This document shows positions 6,792 through 14,534 of a DNA stretch of 14,555 bases, in pieces. Position numbers and translations under genes: made by a program. Under the pieces are notes generated by a model. It was not told the origin of the DNA and searched no databases. It worked only from the letters and a program-made list of their open reading frames with translations. Every line of letters starts with the position of its first letter. Position 1 is the stretch's first letter. This stretch comes from Deferribacteraceae bacterium UBA1873 (GTDB lineage: Bacteria; Chrysiogenota; Deferribacteres; Deferribacterales; Flexistipitaceae): assembly GCA_002338145.1 (NCBI GenBank), contig DDHP01000052.1, forward strand, positions 1 to 14,555, given 5' to 3'.

Positions 6792-9432
6792 TACTGCCAA
6801 ACTCCTTGAACAGTTTCTTTGCCCACATTATTTCCTCCTCTTTATCAGTAATATCTCCGTCTAATTTCATTTCCAGCAGCTTATCCAGCACCTTACCGAA
6901 AAGGTATGAAGGTTTGTATCCCAGATTCTTTAAATCATTACCATTAACTTCAAGACTTGTTTTAATATATTTCATAAAATAGTCTTTCACCAGAGTATCA
7001 TCATCCGTAGACAGTAAGGCACCGGCTGCAATCACATATTCCTTGGATAGCTGGTTGAAAAGTTTAAACACTTTCGAAGGACGAATATTTTTTTCCCGGC
7101 TTATCTGCAATATAACATTTTTAATTTTTAACATACCTTTTAACAAATCTTCTTTCATCTTCCCAGAAAAAGATAACTTTTCAGACAATTCTGTAGCTTC
7201 CTGGAATGAAAGATCATGAAATAAAATGACAAATCTGCTTTTATATATTTCAAAACTGTCATCATCAAACTGAAATGTGTACCATGAATAAATTTTGTTT
7301 AAATTTTCAAGTTGTGATATTTTTTTGTCATTGTAAACAATCTTACTGGTAAAAAATTTAAAAAGATCGTAATCATTCATCATTGCCAGAGCATCCAGAT
7401 AGTTATCCTCGCTAAGAATATATTTAAGTTCCAGAAATAATCTGCTACCGATAATTCTTTCGACTAAATTGAGGTTAACTGTATGTTTAAGCAGCTTGTT
7501 GGTATGCGGACCTATATCAAAGTTAAAACGTATGGCAAACCTGATTGCCCTGAACACACGTGAAGGATCGTCCACAAAACTCAAATTGTGCAGCACTCTG
7601 ATTTTTCTGTCTTTTATATCCTTTTGCCCCCCAAAAAAATCGATAAGTTTCCCAAATCCTTTTTGATTAATTTGTACTGCCAAAGCATTAATGGTAAAAT
7701 CTCTTCGATACAAATCGGTCTTAATGGACGAACTTTCTATTTCCGGAGCAGCTGCAGGAAAATCATAATATTCGGTTCTGGCTGTTGCAAAATCAATACG
7801 GCTATCATCCTTAAGGATTACCACTGCTGTTTTAAATTTTTCGTGAACAGAAACCTTTACCCCTTTTTCATGGGCATATCTTTTTGCAAGAATTGTAGCA
7901 TCACCTTCCACAACGATATCCACATCAAAATTCCTATTGCGCATCAACAAATCTCTGACAAAACCCCCTACTATATATGCGCTCATCCCAAGTTCATCGG
8001 CTAACAGTCCTACTTCTTTTAGAATAGTAAAATATTTTTTCGGCAGTCTATCTTTCAACATATTGGAAAGATTTCTCGTTTTTGACAAACCAAGGCTTTT
8101 TATTCTGCCCTGCATATAACCGGGCGCTTTATCCATATCCTCTCTCATGAGTCTCAACAAATCAGTTCTTGTAATCACACCAACCAGAATCCCGTCTTTT
8201 TCCACCGGCACAATCTTTTGATTAGCCCCCAGAATAATATCCTCAATCTCAAAATAAGGGGCATCAGGAGTTACTTTTTCAAACTCTATCTGCATAATGG
8301 AATTAACCTGTTCTTTCGATAAGCCATGTTTTATCCCCTGTAAAATATCTTTACGGGATATTATCCCTACAGTTTCACCGTCTTTTACAACAGGCATCAT
8401 ATTTAAGTTATACTTCATAAACAAATTCAACGCTTCGTCAAAAGTCTGATAATATGAAACACATTTAACAGGAGAAGTCATTATATTTTCAGCTATCTTG
8501 AAAGGTTTAATCTTTTCACGTATATTTTTTTTAAGTGCATCAAGTGATTCAGGCAACGTCATGTTTTTAATAACGGCACTTGCAGCCGCAGAATGCCCTC
8601 CACCCCCAAAGTCATAGCATATAATAGCAGCATCCAGGCTCTCCGTTTTGCTTCTGCCTACAAGTATGATTCTGTCTTTAAGCCTCACCAGGATAAACAG
8701 GGCATCAAGATTTTCCATATCTATTATTTTATGAGCTAAAAAAGAGACCTCTTCCACATATTCGTCAAAAGATGCATGGGATACCCCCACAAAAACCCCT
8801 TCAGCAACAATAAGTGTCATATTCATCAAAAGTTCATTGAGCAAAAACACCTGTTCTTTGGACATATCCCTTCTTATGTAATATGGCACTCCTGCCAGTT
8901 CTGCGCCTTTTTCAAGCAAAAACCCGCAGGCATAAAGATCCTCCGGAGTGGTAGTATTAAATGAAAGAAAACCTGTATCCTCATATATCCCCATAAGAAA
9001 AAGAGTAGCCAGCTCTGCTGTCAAACTCAGTTTATTGTTTTTAATTTTGTTAACAATAATAGTGGTTGTGGCACCAAATGAATTGAAATGTATTTCACTG
9101 GGATTCAAATCTGTATCTTTACTCTGATGATGATCATAAATAATAATTTTTTCAGCCTTTTCAACCAGCTCATACAGATGGCCGAGTCTGCTTTTTGTTT
9201 TACAGTCGGTTATTACAACAGTTTCTATATTTTCATATTTTATTTTAGATAAATCTTTCTTGCTGTATCTTCTTATATCTACGTCCATTTCCTCACTACT
9301 AAGATACTCACCGACATTTGATTCAACATTTGACGAAAGAATCACGCAATCACAACGATAATAGACACATGCAGCAACTGCACTTGCCAAAGCATCAAAG
9401 TCTGGATTTTGATGGGTTAGGACTATATTCAT
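6784..9432 (-). CDS. CCA tRNA nucleotidyltransferase with N-terminal DHH phosphoesterase and CBS domains
   Basis: An 882-residue, multidomain RNA enzyme. The N-terminal DHH/DHHA1 module (1-310) has all phosphoesterase motifs: HQNPDFD (7-13), D76 in ITDCKT, DHH (100-102), EDTG (D152) and GGGGH (276-280). Two CBS domains follow (about 313-425). The C-terminal half is a class II nucleotidyltransferase: VGG (488-490), FDVDI with the catalytic D503 and D505, YRRDFTINALA (RRD at 576-578), and DDPSR (621-625) leading into the helical tRNA-binding part. The enzyme adds CCA, CC or A to tRNA 3' ends; sequence alone does not decide which. The same architecture is known in some deep-branching phyla. ATG at 9432 shares ATGA with the xerD stop and has AAAGG 5 bases upstream. 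Intact DHH motifs suggest an active nuclease-like site beside the transferase. Confidence 0.93.
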   Translation of the reverse strand: MNIVLTHQNPDFDALASAVAACVYYRCDCVILSSNVESNVGEYLSSEEMDVDIRRYSKKDLSKIKYENIETVVITDCKTKSRLGHLYELVEKAEKIIIYDHHQSKDTDLNPSEIHFNSFGATTTIIVNKIKNNKLSLTAELATLFLMGIYEDTGFLSFNTTTPEDLYACGFLLEKGAELAGVPYYIRRDMSKEQVFLLNELLMNMTLIVAEGVFVGVSHASFDEYVEEVSFLAHKIIDMENLDALFILVRLKDRIILVGRSKTESLDAAIICYDFGGGGHSAAASAVIKNMTLPESLDALKKNIREKIKPFKIAENIMTSPVKCVSYYQTFDEALNLFMKYNLNMMPVVKDGETVGIISRKDILQGIKHGLSKEQVNSIMQIEFEKVTPDAPYFEIEDIILGANQKIVPVEKDGILVGVITRTDLLRLMREDMDKAPGYMQGRIKSLGLSKTRNLSNMLKDRLPKKYFTILKEVGLLADELGMSAYIVGGFVRDLLMRNRNFDVDIVVEGDATILAKRYAHEKGVKVSVHEKFKTAVVILKDDSRIDFATARTEYYDFPAAAPEIESSSIKTDLYRRDFTINALAVQINQKGFGKLIDFFGGQKDIKDRKIRVLHNLSFVDDPSRVFRAIRFAIRFNFDIGPHTNKLLKHTVNLNLVERIIGSRLFLELKYILSEDNYLDALAMMNDYDLFKFFTSKIVYNDKKISQLENLNKIYSWYTFQFDDDSFEIYKSRFVILFHDLSFQEATELSEKLSFSGKMKEDLLKGMLKIKNVILQISREKNIRPSKVFKLFNQLSKEYVIAAGALLSTDDDTLVKDYFMKYIKTSLEVNGNDLKNLGYKPSYLFGKVLDKLLEMKLDGDITDKEEEIMWAKKLFKEFGSNG

Positions 9433-10328
9433 TGCAACCTTTGGGAAAATCTGGGGTGGTTATTCATTAACACCTCTCTTTTTTTATCATCATTTACATG
9501 TGTGTAGATTTCTGTAGTCGAAATATCAGCATGCCCTAAAAATATCTGTATAGTTCTTAAATCAGCACCATTTGTCAACAAATGAGTTGCAAAAGAATGT
9601 CTCAACGAGTGTGGGCTTACATTTTTTTTGATACCAGCCGCCAGGCAATATTTTTTAATAATATTCCAACAGGACACCCGAGAGAGTTTTCCGCCATTTT
9701 TATTCAGAAAAAGATAACCTTCATCTTTTTCTTTAACAAAATAAAATCTGCGCACTTTAAGATAATTTTCAATAATATTATCCAGACCGGTATAAAGAGG
9801 AACAAATCTGTCTTTTCTACCTTTACCGGCAACTTTCACAACCCCTCGTTTTAAATCAATATTGTTTAATTTAATATTAGTAAGTTCACTAACTCTGACA
9901 CCTGTAGAATAAAGAACTTCAAGCAACACTTTATCCCTCATACCATACGGAGAATTTAAGTCTGGAGCGGCTAAAAGTGACTCTATCTCTTTAAAGTCCA
10001 GAAATTTGGGGATTCTGCTCCACTTTTTGGGCTTTTGAATTGCATTTACCGGATTGGCTGCAATAATTTTCTCCTGAAGTAGAAAATCAAAAAATGATGA
10101 AATGCCTGATAACATCCTCAGAATGGTTTCAACAGAATAACTGTTTTGTCTTAAATATGTCATGAAAGCAATAATATCGTTGAGTCCAATTTCCGGATAA
10201 GGCTTATTAGTAAATTCCACAAGCATTTTTATATCATGCAGGTAGGCACTGACAGAATTCTCACTAAAATTCAGCTCCATTCGCAAATAATTCCTGTAAT
10301 CGAGTATAACCCCATCAGGACTTTTCAT
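9429..10328 (-). CDS. Tyrosine site-specific recombinase, XerC/XerD type
   Basis: A 299-residue tyrosine recombinase with the standard Xer length. It has an N-terminal SAM-like core-binding domain (about 8-95) and a catalytic domain holding all residues of the active site: R145 (STGVRVSEL), K169 (GKGRKDR), H240-x-x-R243 (SPHSLRHSFATHL), H266 (FLGHADISTT) and nucleophile Y275. Xer proteins resolve chromosome dimers at dif near the terminus. No mobile-element features lie next to it, which favours a housekeeping role over an integrase. Whether it is XerC, XerD or a single-recombinase XerH-like enzyme cannot be decided here. ATG at 10328 has GAGGG 9 bases upstream and the gene is the first of the minus-strand block, driven by the probable promoter at 10400-10428. 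Confidence 0.93.
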   Translation of the reverse strand: MKSPDGVILDYRNYLRMELNFSENSVSAYLHDIKMLVEFTNKPYPEIGLNDIIAFMTYLRQNSYSVETILRMLSGISSFFDFLLQEKIIAANPVNAIQKPKKWSRIPKFLDFKEIESLLAAPDLNSPYGMRDKVLLEVLYSTGVRVSELTNIKLNNIDLKRGVVKVAGKGRKDRFVPLYTGLDNIIENYLKVRRFYFVKEKDEGYLFLNKNGGKLSRVSCWNIIKKYCLAAGIKKNVSPHSLRHSFATHLLTNGADLRTIQIFLGHADISTTEIYTHVNDDKKREVLMNNHPRFSQRLQ

Positions 10329-10399
10329 CAGGTAACACCCTCAAAATGAAATAATAAGTACAACATTGCACCCACTGTAATTGTTGGAAAATCTAATAA

Positions 10400-10428
10400 A
10401 TAATAAACAATTTAGTGCAATTCTGCAA
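10400..10428 (-). promoter_or_regulatory. Predicted sigma-70 promoter for xer-cca-phoH-ybeY
   Basis: On the minus strand, TTGCAG (10423-10428) and TATTAT (10400-10405; 5 of 6 to consensus) are 17 bases apart, about 70 bases before the recombinase start. The spacing is ideal; the -35 box is weak. It lies in the AT-rich divergent spacer, as expected for the start of a minus-strand operon. Confidence 0.45.
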
Positions 10429-10484
10429 TAATTCATTAAATATACTCTTATAGCGAAAAATGGATGACGCTATCAAGAAAAAAC

Positions 10485-10515
10485 TTGATTTTCAGATTTC
10501 AATGTGATATTTAAT
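10485..10515 (+). promoter_or_regulatory. Predicted sigma-70 promoter for rpsB-tsf
   Basis: TTGATT (10485-10490) is followed by TTTAAT (10510-10515, 19-base spacing, 5 of 6 to consensus) or, with 17-base spacing, by TATTTA (10508-10513). The start of transcription would be near 10520-10524, just at the first hairpin of the rpsB leader, leaving a leader of about 115 bases. Confidence 0.45.
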
Positions 10516-10520
10516 CAGGC

Positions 10521-10600
10521 GTTTGTGCGTAAGAGCAAACAAAACACACGTCTTGCCAAACTTGTCTGAGGGCATGTGTCGGTTATGCCGATGCCCTGAG
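10521..10600 (+). promoter_or_regulatory. Structured rpsB leader, candidate ribosomal-protein autoregulatory RNA
   Basis: Two stems are visible. The first pairs GTTTG (10521-10525) with CAAAC (10536-10540). The second is stronger: AGGGCA (10569-10574) pairs with TGCCCT (10592-10597), extended outward past a G-G mismatch by CT/AG, and inside it TCGG (10579-10582) pairs with CCGA (10588-10591) around a TTATG loop, leaving a one-sided TGTG bulge. No T-run follows, so it is not a plain terminator. Position just before the ribosome site fits control of rpsB-tsf by S2 binding, known in principle in other phyla, but that role is inferred. The spacer 10329-10635 holds no gene. Confidence 0.45.
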
Positions 10601-10635
10601 CGGGGAGACGGAGGAAAAACAAATCAGGAGGTTAC

Positions 10636-11475
10636 ATGTCTTACATTTCAATGAAAAATTTACTGGAAGCAGGTGTCCATTTTGGGCACCAAACAAAGCG
10701 TTGGGATCCGAAAATGTCAAAATACGTTTTCGGCAAACGAAACGGCATTTATATCGTGGATCTCCAAAAAACCGTTCAGTGTTTTAATCAGGCTTATGAA
10801 TTTGTCAGAGACATGACAAAAAAAGGAGCTAAAACACTTTTTGTGGGCACAAAGAAACAGGCACAGGAAGCCATTAAGACATCAGCAGAAAAGTGTGGGA
10901 GCTATTATGTCAACAACAGATGGCTGGGTGGAACTTTAACAAATTTTTCCACTATTGCCACACGTGTCCAGCGCATGAAAGAGTTGGAGGAAATGTTCAG
11001 CAGCGGTTTTATCAACAGATTTAAGAAAAAAGAAGCCGCCAGTCTCAAAAGAGAATACGACAAACTTTACAAAAACCTCGCCGGGATAAAAGATATGGAC
11101 AAGATTCCCGACATTATGTTTATTGTTGACATAAAAAGAGAAATGAACGCTGTTAATGAAGCTCATAAGCTTGGGATTCCCATTGTCGCTATTGTGGACA
11201 CAAACTGTGACCCTGAGCTTGTTGATTTTCCAATACCAGGCAATGATGATGCTATAAGGGCCTGCCAACTTATTTCTGAAAGAATAGCCAATGCCGTTAA
11301 TGAAGGCAAACAGCTCAGAGAAGATGAGCTGGTGGAGGAAATAAGACAAAGTCAGCAAACAGATGAAGAAGCAGGCGTTAACGAAGAAAAAGATGACGTT
11401 CCTGTGGACGATATTGTGAAAGAATCAAATAACGCAGAATCTCACATAGAAGAAAATAAAGAGGAGGAAAAGTAA
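10636..11475 (+). CDS. rpsB: 30S ribosomal protein S2
   Basis: S2 binds the 30S head-body junction and is needed for S1 assembly. The family start MSYISMKNLLEAGVHFGHQTKRWDPKM is clear in this 279-residue protein, as are YYVNNRWLGGTLTNF and PDIMFIVDIKREMNAVNEAHKLGIPIVAIVDTNCDP. The start ATG has a perfect AGGAGG (10626-10631) 4 bases upstream. After the normal end of the fold (about residue 228) follows a 51-residue tail in which about 40% of residues are Asp or Glu; such extensions vary among phyla and are likely disordered. The stop TAA overlaps the tsf ATG by one base (TAATG), so tsf is coupled. This is the usual rpsB-tsf operon, preceded by a structured leader. Confidence 0.98.
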   Translation: MSYISMKNLLEAGVHFGHQTKRWDPKMSKYVFGKRNGIYIVDLQKTVQCFNQAYEFVRDMTKKGAKTLFVGTKKQAQEAIKTSAEKCGSYYVNNRWLGGTLTNFSTIATRVQRMKELEEMFSSGFINRFKKKEAASLKREYDKLYKNLAGIKDMDKIPDIMFIVDIKREMNAVNEAHKLGIPIVAIVDTNCDPELVDFPIPGNDDAIRACQLISERIANAVNEGKQLREDELVEEIRQSQQTDEEAGVNEEKDDVPVDDIVKESNNAESHIEENKEEEK

Positions 11476-12131
11476 TGGCACAGATCTCAGCATCTCTTGT
11501 AAAGGAGCTTAGAGAAAAAACAGGCGCAGGAATGATGGACTGTAAAAAAGCGCTTAAAGAAACGGATGGTGACTTAGAAAAAGCCGTTGATTTCCTCAGA
11601 AAAAAAGGTTTATCTGATGCAGCTAAAAAATCAGACAGGATAGCTGCCGAAGGCGTTGTTACATCTTATATACACGCAGGTGGCAAAATAGGTGTTTTAC
11701 TTGAACTCAACTCAGAAACGGATTTTGTTGCAAAAAATGATGAATTCCAGGAATTGGCAAAAGACATAGCAATGCATATATGTGCATCAAATCCCAAATA
11801 CATATCCCCGGATGAAGTGGATAAGGATTTGATTAATGCAGAAAAGGAAATTTATGAAGCCAAAGCCAAAGAATCAGGTAAACCGGACAATATAATAGAG
11901 AAAATCGTAGATGGTCAAATTAAAAAGTTTGTAAATAGTATTTCTCTACTAACACAACCTTTCGTAAAGAATCCCGACCTAACTGTTGAACAGCATATTG
12001 CCGAAAAAATAGCAAAAATTGGTGAAAATATCAGGGTAAGACGTTTCTGCAGGTATGAACTGGGTGAAGGACTGGAAAAAAAAGAAGAGAACTTTGCCGA
12101 AGAAGTAATGAACCAAATCAAGAAAAGTTAA
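11475..12131 (+). CDS. tsf: Translation elongation factor Ts
   Basis: EF-Ts exchanges GDP for GTP on EF-Tu. The N-terminal UBA-like domain (1-55) holds KELREKTGAGMMDCKKAL, and the core holds the TDFVAKND motif (82-89), which contacts EF-Tu. At 218 residues it is shorter than the E. coli form (283) and resembles the single-core short EF-Ts proteins of some other phyla; the C-terminal part (VRRFCRYELGEGLEKKEENF) is the regular family ending, so it is not truncated. GAGGAGG (11461-11467) lies 7 bases before the ATG, inside the last codons of rpsB. Unlike many genomes, pyrH and frr do not follow: a strong terminator closes the operon 45 bases after the stop. Confidence 0.97.
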   Translation: MAQISASLVKELREKTGAGMMDCKKALKETDGDLEKAVDFLRKKGLSDAAKKSDRIAAEGVVTSYIHAGGKIGVLLELNSETDFVAKNDEFQELAKDIAMHICASNPKYISPDEVDKDLINAEKEIYEAKAKESGKPDNIIEKIVDGQIKKFVNSISLLTQPFVKNPDLTVEQHIAEKIAKIGENIRVRRFCRYELGEGLEKKEENFAEEVMNQIKKS

Positions 12132-12175
12132 CGTGCTCATTAGAAATATCGCTAAAAGTACTTTCCAAAATTATT

Positions 12176-12207
12176 AAAGCGGGGTCTTAGACTCCGCTTT
12201 TATTTTT
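12176..12207. terminator. Strong bidirectional rho-independent terminator between tsf and the phosphorylase gene
   Basis: AAAGCGGGGTC (12176-12186) pairs with GACTCCGCTTT (12190-12200) over 11 bp with one G-U pair, around a 3-base TTA loop. T-rich tails follow on both strands (TATTTTT on plus at 12201-12207; TTTAATAATTTT on minus). It serves the convergent tsf and GH13 genes. The loop is the stop codon of the minus-strand gene and the plus-strand right arm encodes its last codons. Confidence 0.85.
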
Positions 12208-14037
12208 CACTGTTTTTAAAATCACAATTTCGTATGGATCTATTTCTATCTGTTCGTTTTTCTTATAATTCATGATATAGCCTGATACCAGATTTTTAAA
12301 AGTATTTTCTGTTTTCACTAACCCCTCTGGAAGAACAAAACTTGTCCTCTTTTCAGTAACATTAATCACACAAAATACAAAATCATCACCCTTTTCTGCA
12401 CGTCTTTCAAAAGCAAAAAGTTTCTCACTAAGGTTATAAACAATCTGCAGGCAGTTAGGATGGAATAACTTCTCATTCTTTTTTATATTGATAAGATTAT
12501 TTAATTCTGAAACAATTCTTGAAATTAAAGAAGATTTGTCATCAAGTTTTTCTTTGAGAACGGACCCATCAATAATTTCTCTGTTAATGCTTCTTGTGTG
12601 TTTTTCCTTCAAAACAGCTTCTACATCATTTTCCGAGCCAATGAGCCCATGAATATATATCCCCGGAATACCTATGAAAAAAATAGCTATTGCCCGGGAT
12701 GCAACATAACGTTTAAGTTTCATAGTGTCATCAGCATGCTGATAATTTCCGTTGATAGCACTGTACCAAGTAATATTCAGCTCATACGGGCTGTATTTGC
12801 CGTCAGAATCAGTTCTATAAGAAATAAAACCGCCTTTTTCTATAGTTTCATACACAAGTTTTTCTATTTCATTATCAGGAAGTATTTCTTTCACAGGAAG
12901 CAATCCTATTCCATCGTGAGAATCAAGAAAATTAAAATATGTTGCCTGATCGGATACTTTCTGAATTGTTTGTGCCCATTTTGTGAGATAGGCTGTATTA
13001 TTATTAATAAAAGCATGGTAAACCAGCGGCGGCAGTGCAAAGTTATACACCATCTGGGCTTCATCATATCCATTGCCAAAATACTGAATATTTTGTTCAT
13101 GTGGAACATTAGTCTCTGTAATAAGAGCCACATAAGGGGCAACAGTGTCCAAAATCACTCTGAAAAGTTTGATAATTGCATGGGTTTGTTTCAAATGTAT
13201 ACAATCTGTCCCCAGCTCTTCCCACAGATAAGTAACAGCATCCAGTCTGACAAGATCGGCACCTCTTCTGACATAAGTCAGGAAAATATCTATCATTTTT
13301 AATAAAACCTTAGGATTATGGAAATTAAGATCCACCTGATCAGAGCTGAAAGTAGTCCAGACAAGTTTGGGGCCTTCAATCGTCTGAAATTCAGTGAAAA
13401 GAGGAGATGTTCGGGGTCTGATAATAAGCTTCAAATGATCTTCAGAAATCATCTCTTTAGTAGACAATACTATAAAAAAATGCTTAAAATCAGGATTACC
13501 ATTTAAAAACTCCTGAAACCACTTACTTTTTGAAGAAATATGGTTAAATACACCATCAAACATCAACTTAAAGTCATAATTTAAATCTTCAATATCAGCC
13601 CATGTGCCAATATTTGGGTCCACTTCCTCAAAATCTTTTACGGAAAATCCTCTGTCCGAAGAATAAGGGAAAAAAGGGAGTATATGCACCGTATTAAATG
13701 AATTGCTAAAATAATCACGACAAAAGTCAGCAAGAACCTTCAGAGGTTTTTCCGAATTTTTCTTTACAATATCTCCGTATGTGATGAGGATAACATCCTC
13801 CAGACTGAAAATATCAGATCGATCAAAAGTTTTTTCCCATTCTATCAACTCTTGAGTTTTATGAGCATAGTAAACCTTCATTATTCTCTCAAGCTCAGGA
13901 TACACTTGCCGGCTGACTTCTGAACCGTATAACAATGTAAGTATATTAATAATTTTTCTTTTGGAATCTATAGGTATTTCAAAAAGCGGCCGGTTGTAAT
14001 CAGGCTCTATATTGTGTTTGTATCTGGGTTTATTCAT
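12187..14037 (-). CDS. GH13 (subfamily 18-like) sugar phosphorylase, sucrose/glucosylglycerate phosphorylase family
   Basis: A 616-residue alpha-amylase-superfamily enzyme. After an N-terminal helical extension (1-75), the barrel shows VILITYGDIV (83-92), HILPFFPYSSDRGFSV (118-133), DGVFNH (161-166), nucleophile D266 in VRLDAVTYLWEELG, acid/base E308 in ITETNVPHEQN, and DSHDG (372-376). The HILPFFPYSSDRGFSV and RLDAVTYLWEELGT blocks are typical of GH13_18 sucrose-phosphorylase-like enzymes, which use phosphate to cleave sucrose, glucosylglycerol or glucosylglycerate, giving glucose 1-phosphate. The extension favours the glucosylglycerate-type clade, but the acceptor is not resolved. There is no signal peptide. 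ATG at 14037 is 3 bases after the STAS stop with only a weak GATTAG ahead, so coupling is likely. The last codons and stop lie in the terminator. Confidence 0.88.
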   Translation of the reverse strand: MNKPRYKHNIEPDYNRPLFEIPIDSKRKIINILTLLYGSEVSRQVYPELERIMKVYYAHKTQELIEWEKTFDRSDIFSLEDVILITYGDIVKKNSEKPLKVLADFCRDYFSNSFNTVHILPFFPYSSDRGFSVKDFEEVDPNIGTWADIEDLNYDFKLMFDGVFNHISSKSKWFQEFLNGNPDFKHFFIVLSTKEMISEDHLKLIIRPRTSPLFTEFQTIEGPKLVWTTFSSDQVDLNFHNPKVLLKMIDIFLTYVRRGADLVRLDAVTYLWEELGTDCIHLKQTHAIIKLFRVILDTVAPYVALITETNVPHEQNIQYFGNGYDEAQMVYNFALPPLVYHAFINNNTAYLTKWAQTIQKVSDQATYFNFLDSHDGIGLLPVKEILPDNEIEKLVYETIEKGGFISYRTDSDGKYSPYELNITWYSAINGNYQHADDTMKLKRYVASRAIAIFFIGIPGIYIHGLIGSENDVEAVLKEKHTRSINREIIDGSVLKEKLDDKSSLISRIVSELNNLINIKKNEKLFHPNCLQIVYNLSEKLFAFERRAEKGDDFVFCVINVTEKRTSFVLPEGLVKTENTFKNLVSGYIMNYKKNEQIEIDPYEIVILKTVKNKSGV

Positions 14038-14040
14038 AAT

Positions 14041-14388
14041 CTAATCAGTTGCAAAACTATTAACTGCTTCATCTATATCGTGATAATAATTTAAAACTTT
14101 ATCCAAATGTGTAATTTGTAAAATCTCCAAAACCCTCTTGCCCGGTGCAGCAAGCCTTATGTCTCCACCATTTGCCTTACATACAGAAATTTTTGATACC
14201 AAAGCACCTAATCCACTGGAATCAATAAAATTTGTTTCAGCAAGATTAATAATAATTTTATAAACAGACTTATTAACAACCTCGCTGATTTTATCCTTAA
14301 GTTCCGAGGAGCAACTGGCATCCAGTCTCTCGGGAATGTCAATAACAGCAACGGTATCATCTAACATATACTTGACATCAAAACTCAT
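14041..14388 (-). CDS. STAS-domain protein, anti-sigma factor antagonist (SpoIIAA/RsbV-like)
   Basis: A 115-residue single STAS domain. The phosphorylation site region NFIDSSGLGALVS holds the conserved DSSGLG (56-61) with the serine that a partner anti-sigma kinase (SpoIIAB/RsbW type) would phosphorylate. The N-terminal strand (VAVIDIPERLDASCSSELKD) and C-terminal helix (RVLEILQITHLDKVLNYYHDIDEAV) match the family. Its usual role is to release a sigma factor or regulate a phosphatase-kinase switch, but no partner kinase or phosphatase is in the window. I chose ATG at 14388 because a six-G run (14395-14400) lies 6 bases upstream as ribosome site; the frame could extend to 14412. It leads the two-gene unit with the sugar phosphorylase. 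Confidence 0.88.
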   Translation of the reverse strand: MSFDVKYMLDDTVAVIDIPERLDASCSSELKDKISEVVNKSVYKIIINLAETNFIDSSGLGALVSKISVCKANGGDIRLAAPGKRVLEILQITHLDKVLNYYHDIDEAVNSFATD

Positions 14389-14428
14389 TTTTCGCCCCCC
14401 TGTTTGGCACAAGCTTTTAATTTAATCA

Positions 14429-14457
14429 TTATTAATCACAATAACTGTATTTTACAA
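14429..14457 (-). promoter_or_regulatory. Weak candidate promoter for the STAS-phosphorylase pair
   Basis: On the minus strand TTGTAA (14452-14457) and TAATAA (14429-14434) are 17 bases apart, about 40 bases before the STAS start. Both boxes are imperfect and the region is very AT-rich, so this is a guess about position more than a firm site. Confidence 0.22.
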
Positions 14458-14488
14458 GCAAAAATTAATAAAAAACAATATAAAGTTA

Positions 14489-14517
14489 TTGAACTATCGA
14501 GTAAAATATTGTAAAAG
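14489..14517 (+). promoter_or_regulatory. Candidate promoter for the tRNA gene
   Basis: TTGAAC (14489-14494) and TAAAAG (14512-14517) are 17 bases apart; transcription would start near 14524, about 11 bases before the tRNA. The -35 box is good, the -10 weak. Confidence 0.35.
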
Positions 14518-14534
14518 CATTTCAGAAACAAATC

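Noticed and set aside
7588..8004. 138-codon open frame on the plus strand inside the CCA enzyme gene
   Set aside because: It covers the conserved nucleotidyltransferase motifs on the other strand, so the opposite frame explains the sequence.
9429..10328. The recombinase as integrase of a mobile element
   Set aside because: No attachment repeats, cargo genes or excision genes are near, it heads a housekeeping operon with a 4-base overlap, and the length and motifs fit Xer proteins.
10400..10440. Sigma-54-like TTGCA boxes in the divergent spacer
   Set aside because: TTGCAG and TTGCAC occur but no GG element lies at the required distance, and a sigma-70 reading explains the site better.
10566..10600. 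Stem-loop before rpsB as a transcription terminator
   Set aside because: No T-run follows; purine-rich sequence and the ribosome site come next.
10936..11358. 140-codon open frame on the minus strand inside rpsB
   Set aside because: It is antisense to a well-conserved ribosomal protein gene and has no recognisable domain.
12598..13302. 234-codon open frame on the plus strand inside the sugar phosphorylase gene
   Set aside because: It is antisense to conserved catalytic regions of the GH13 gene, has odd composition rich in Phe, Ile, Ser and Cys, shows no known motif, and has no ribosome binding site; it is a by-product of AT-rich codon usage.
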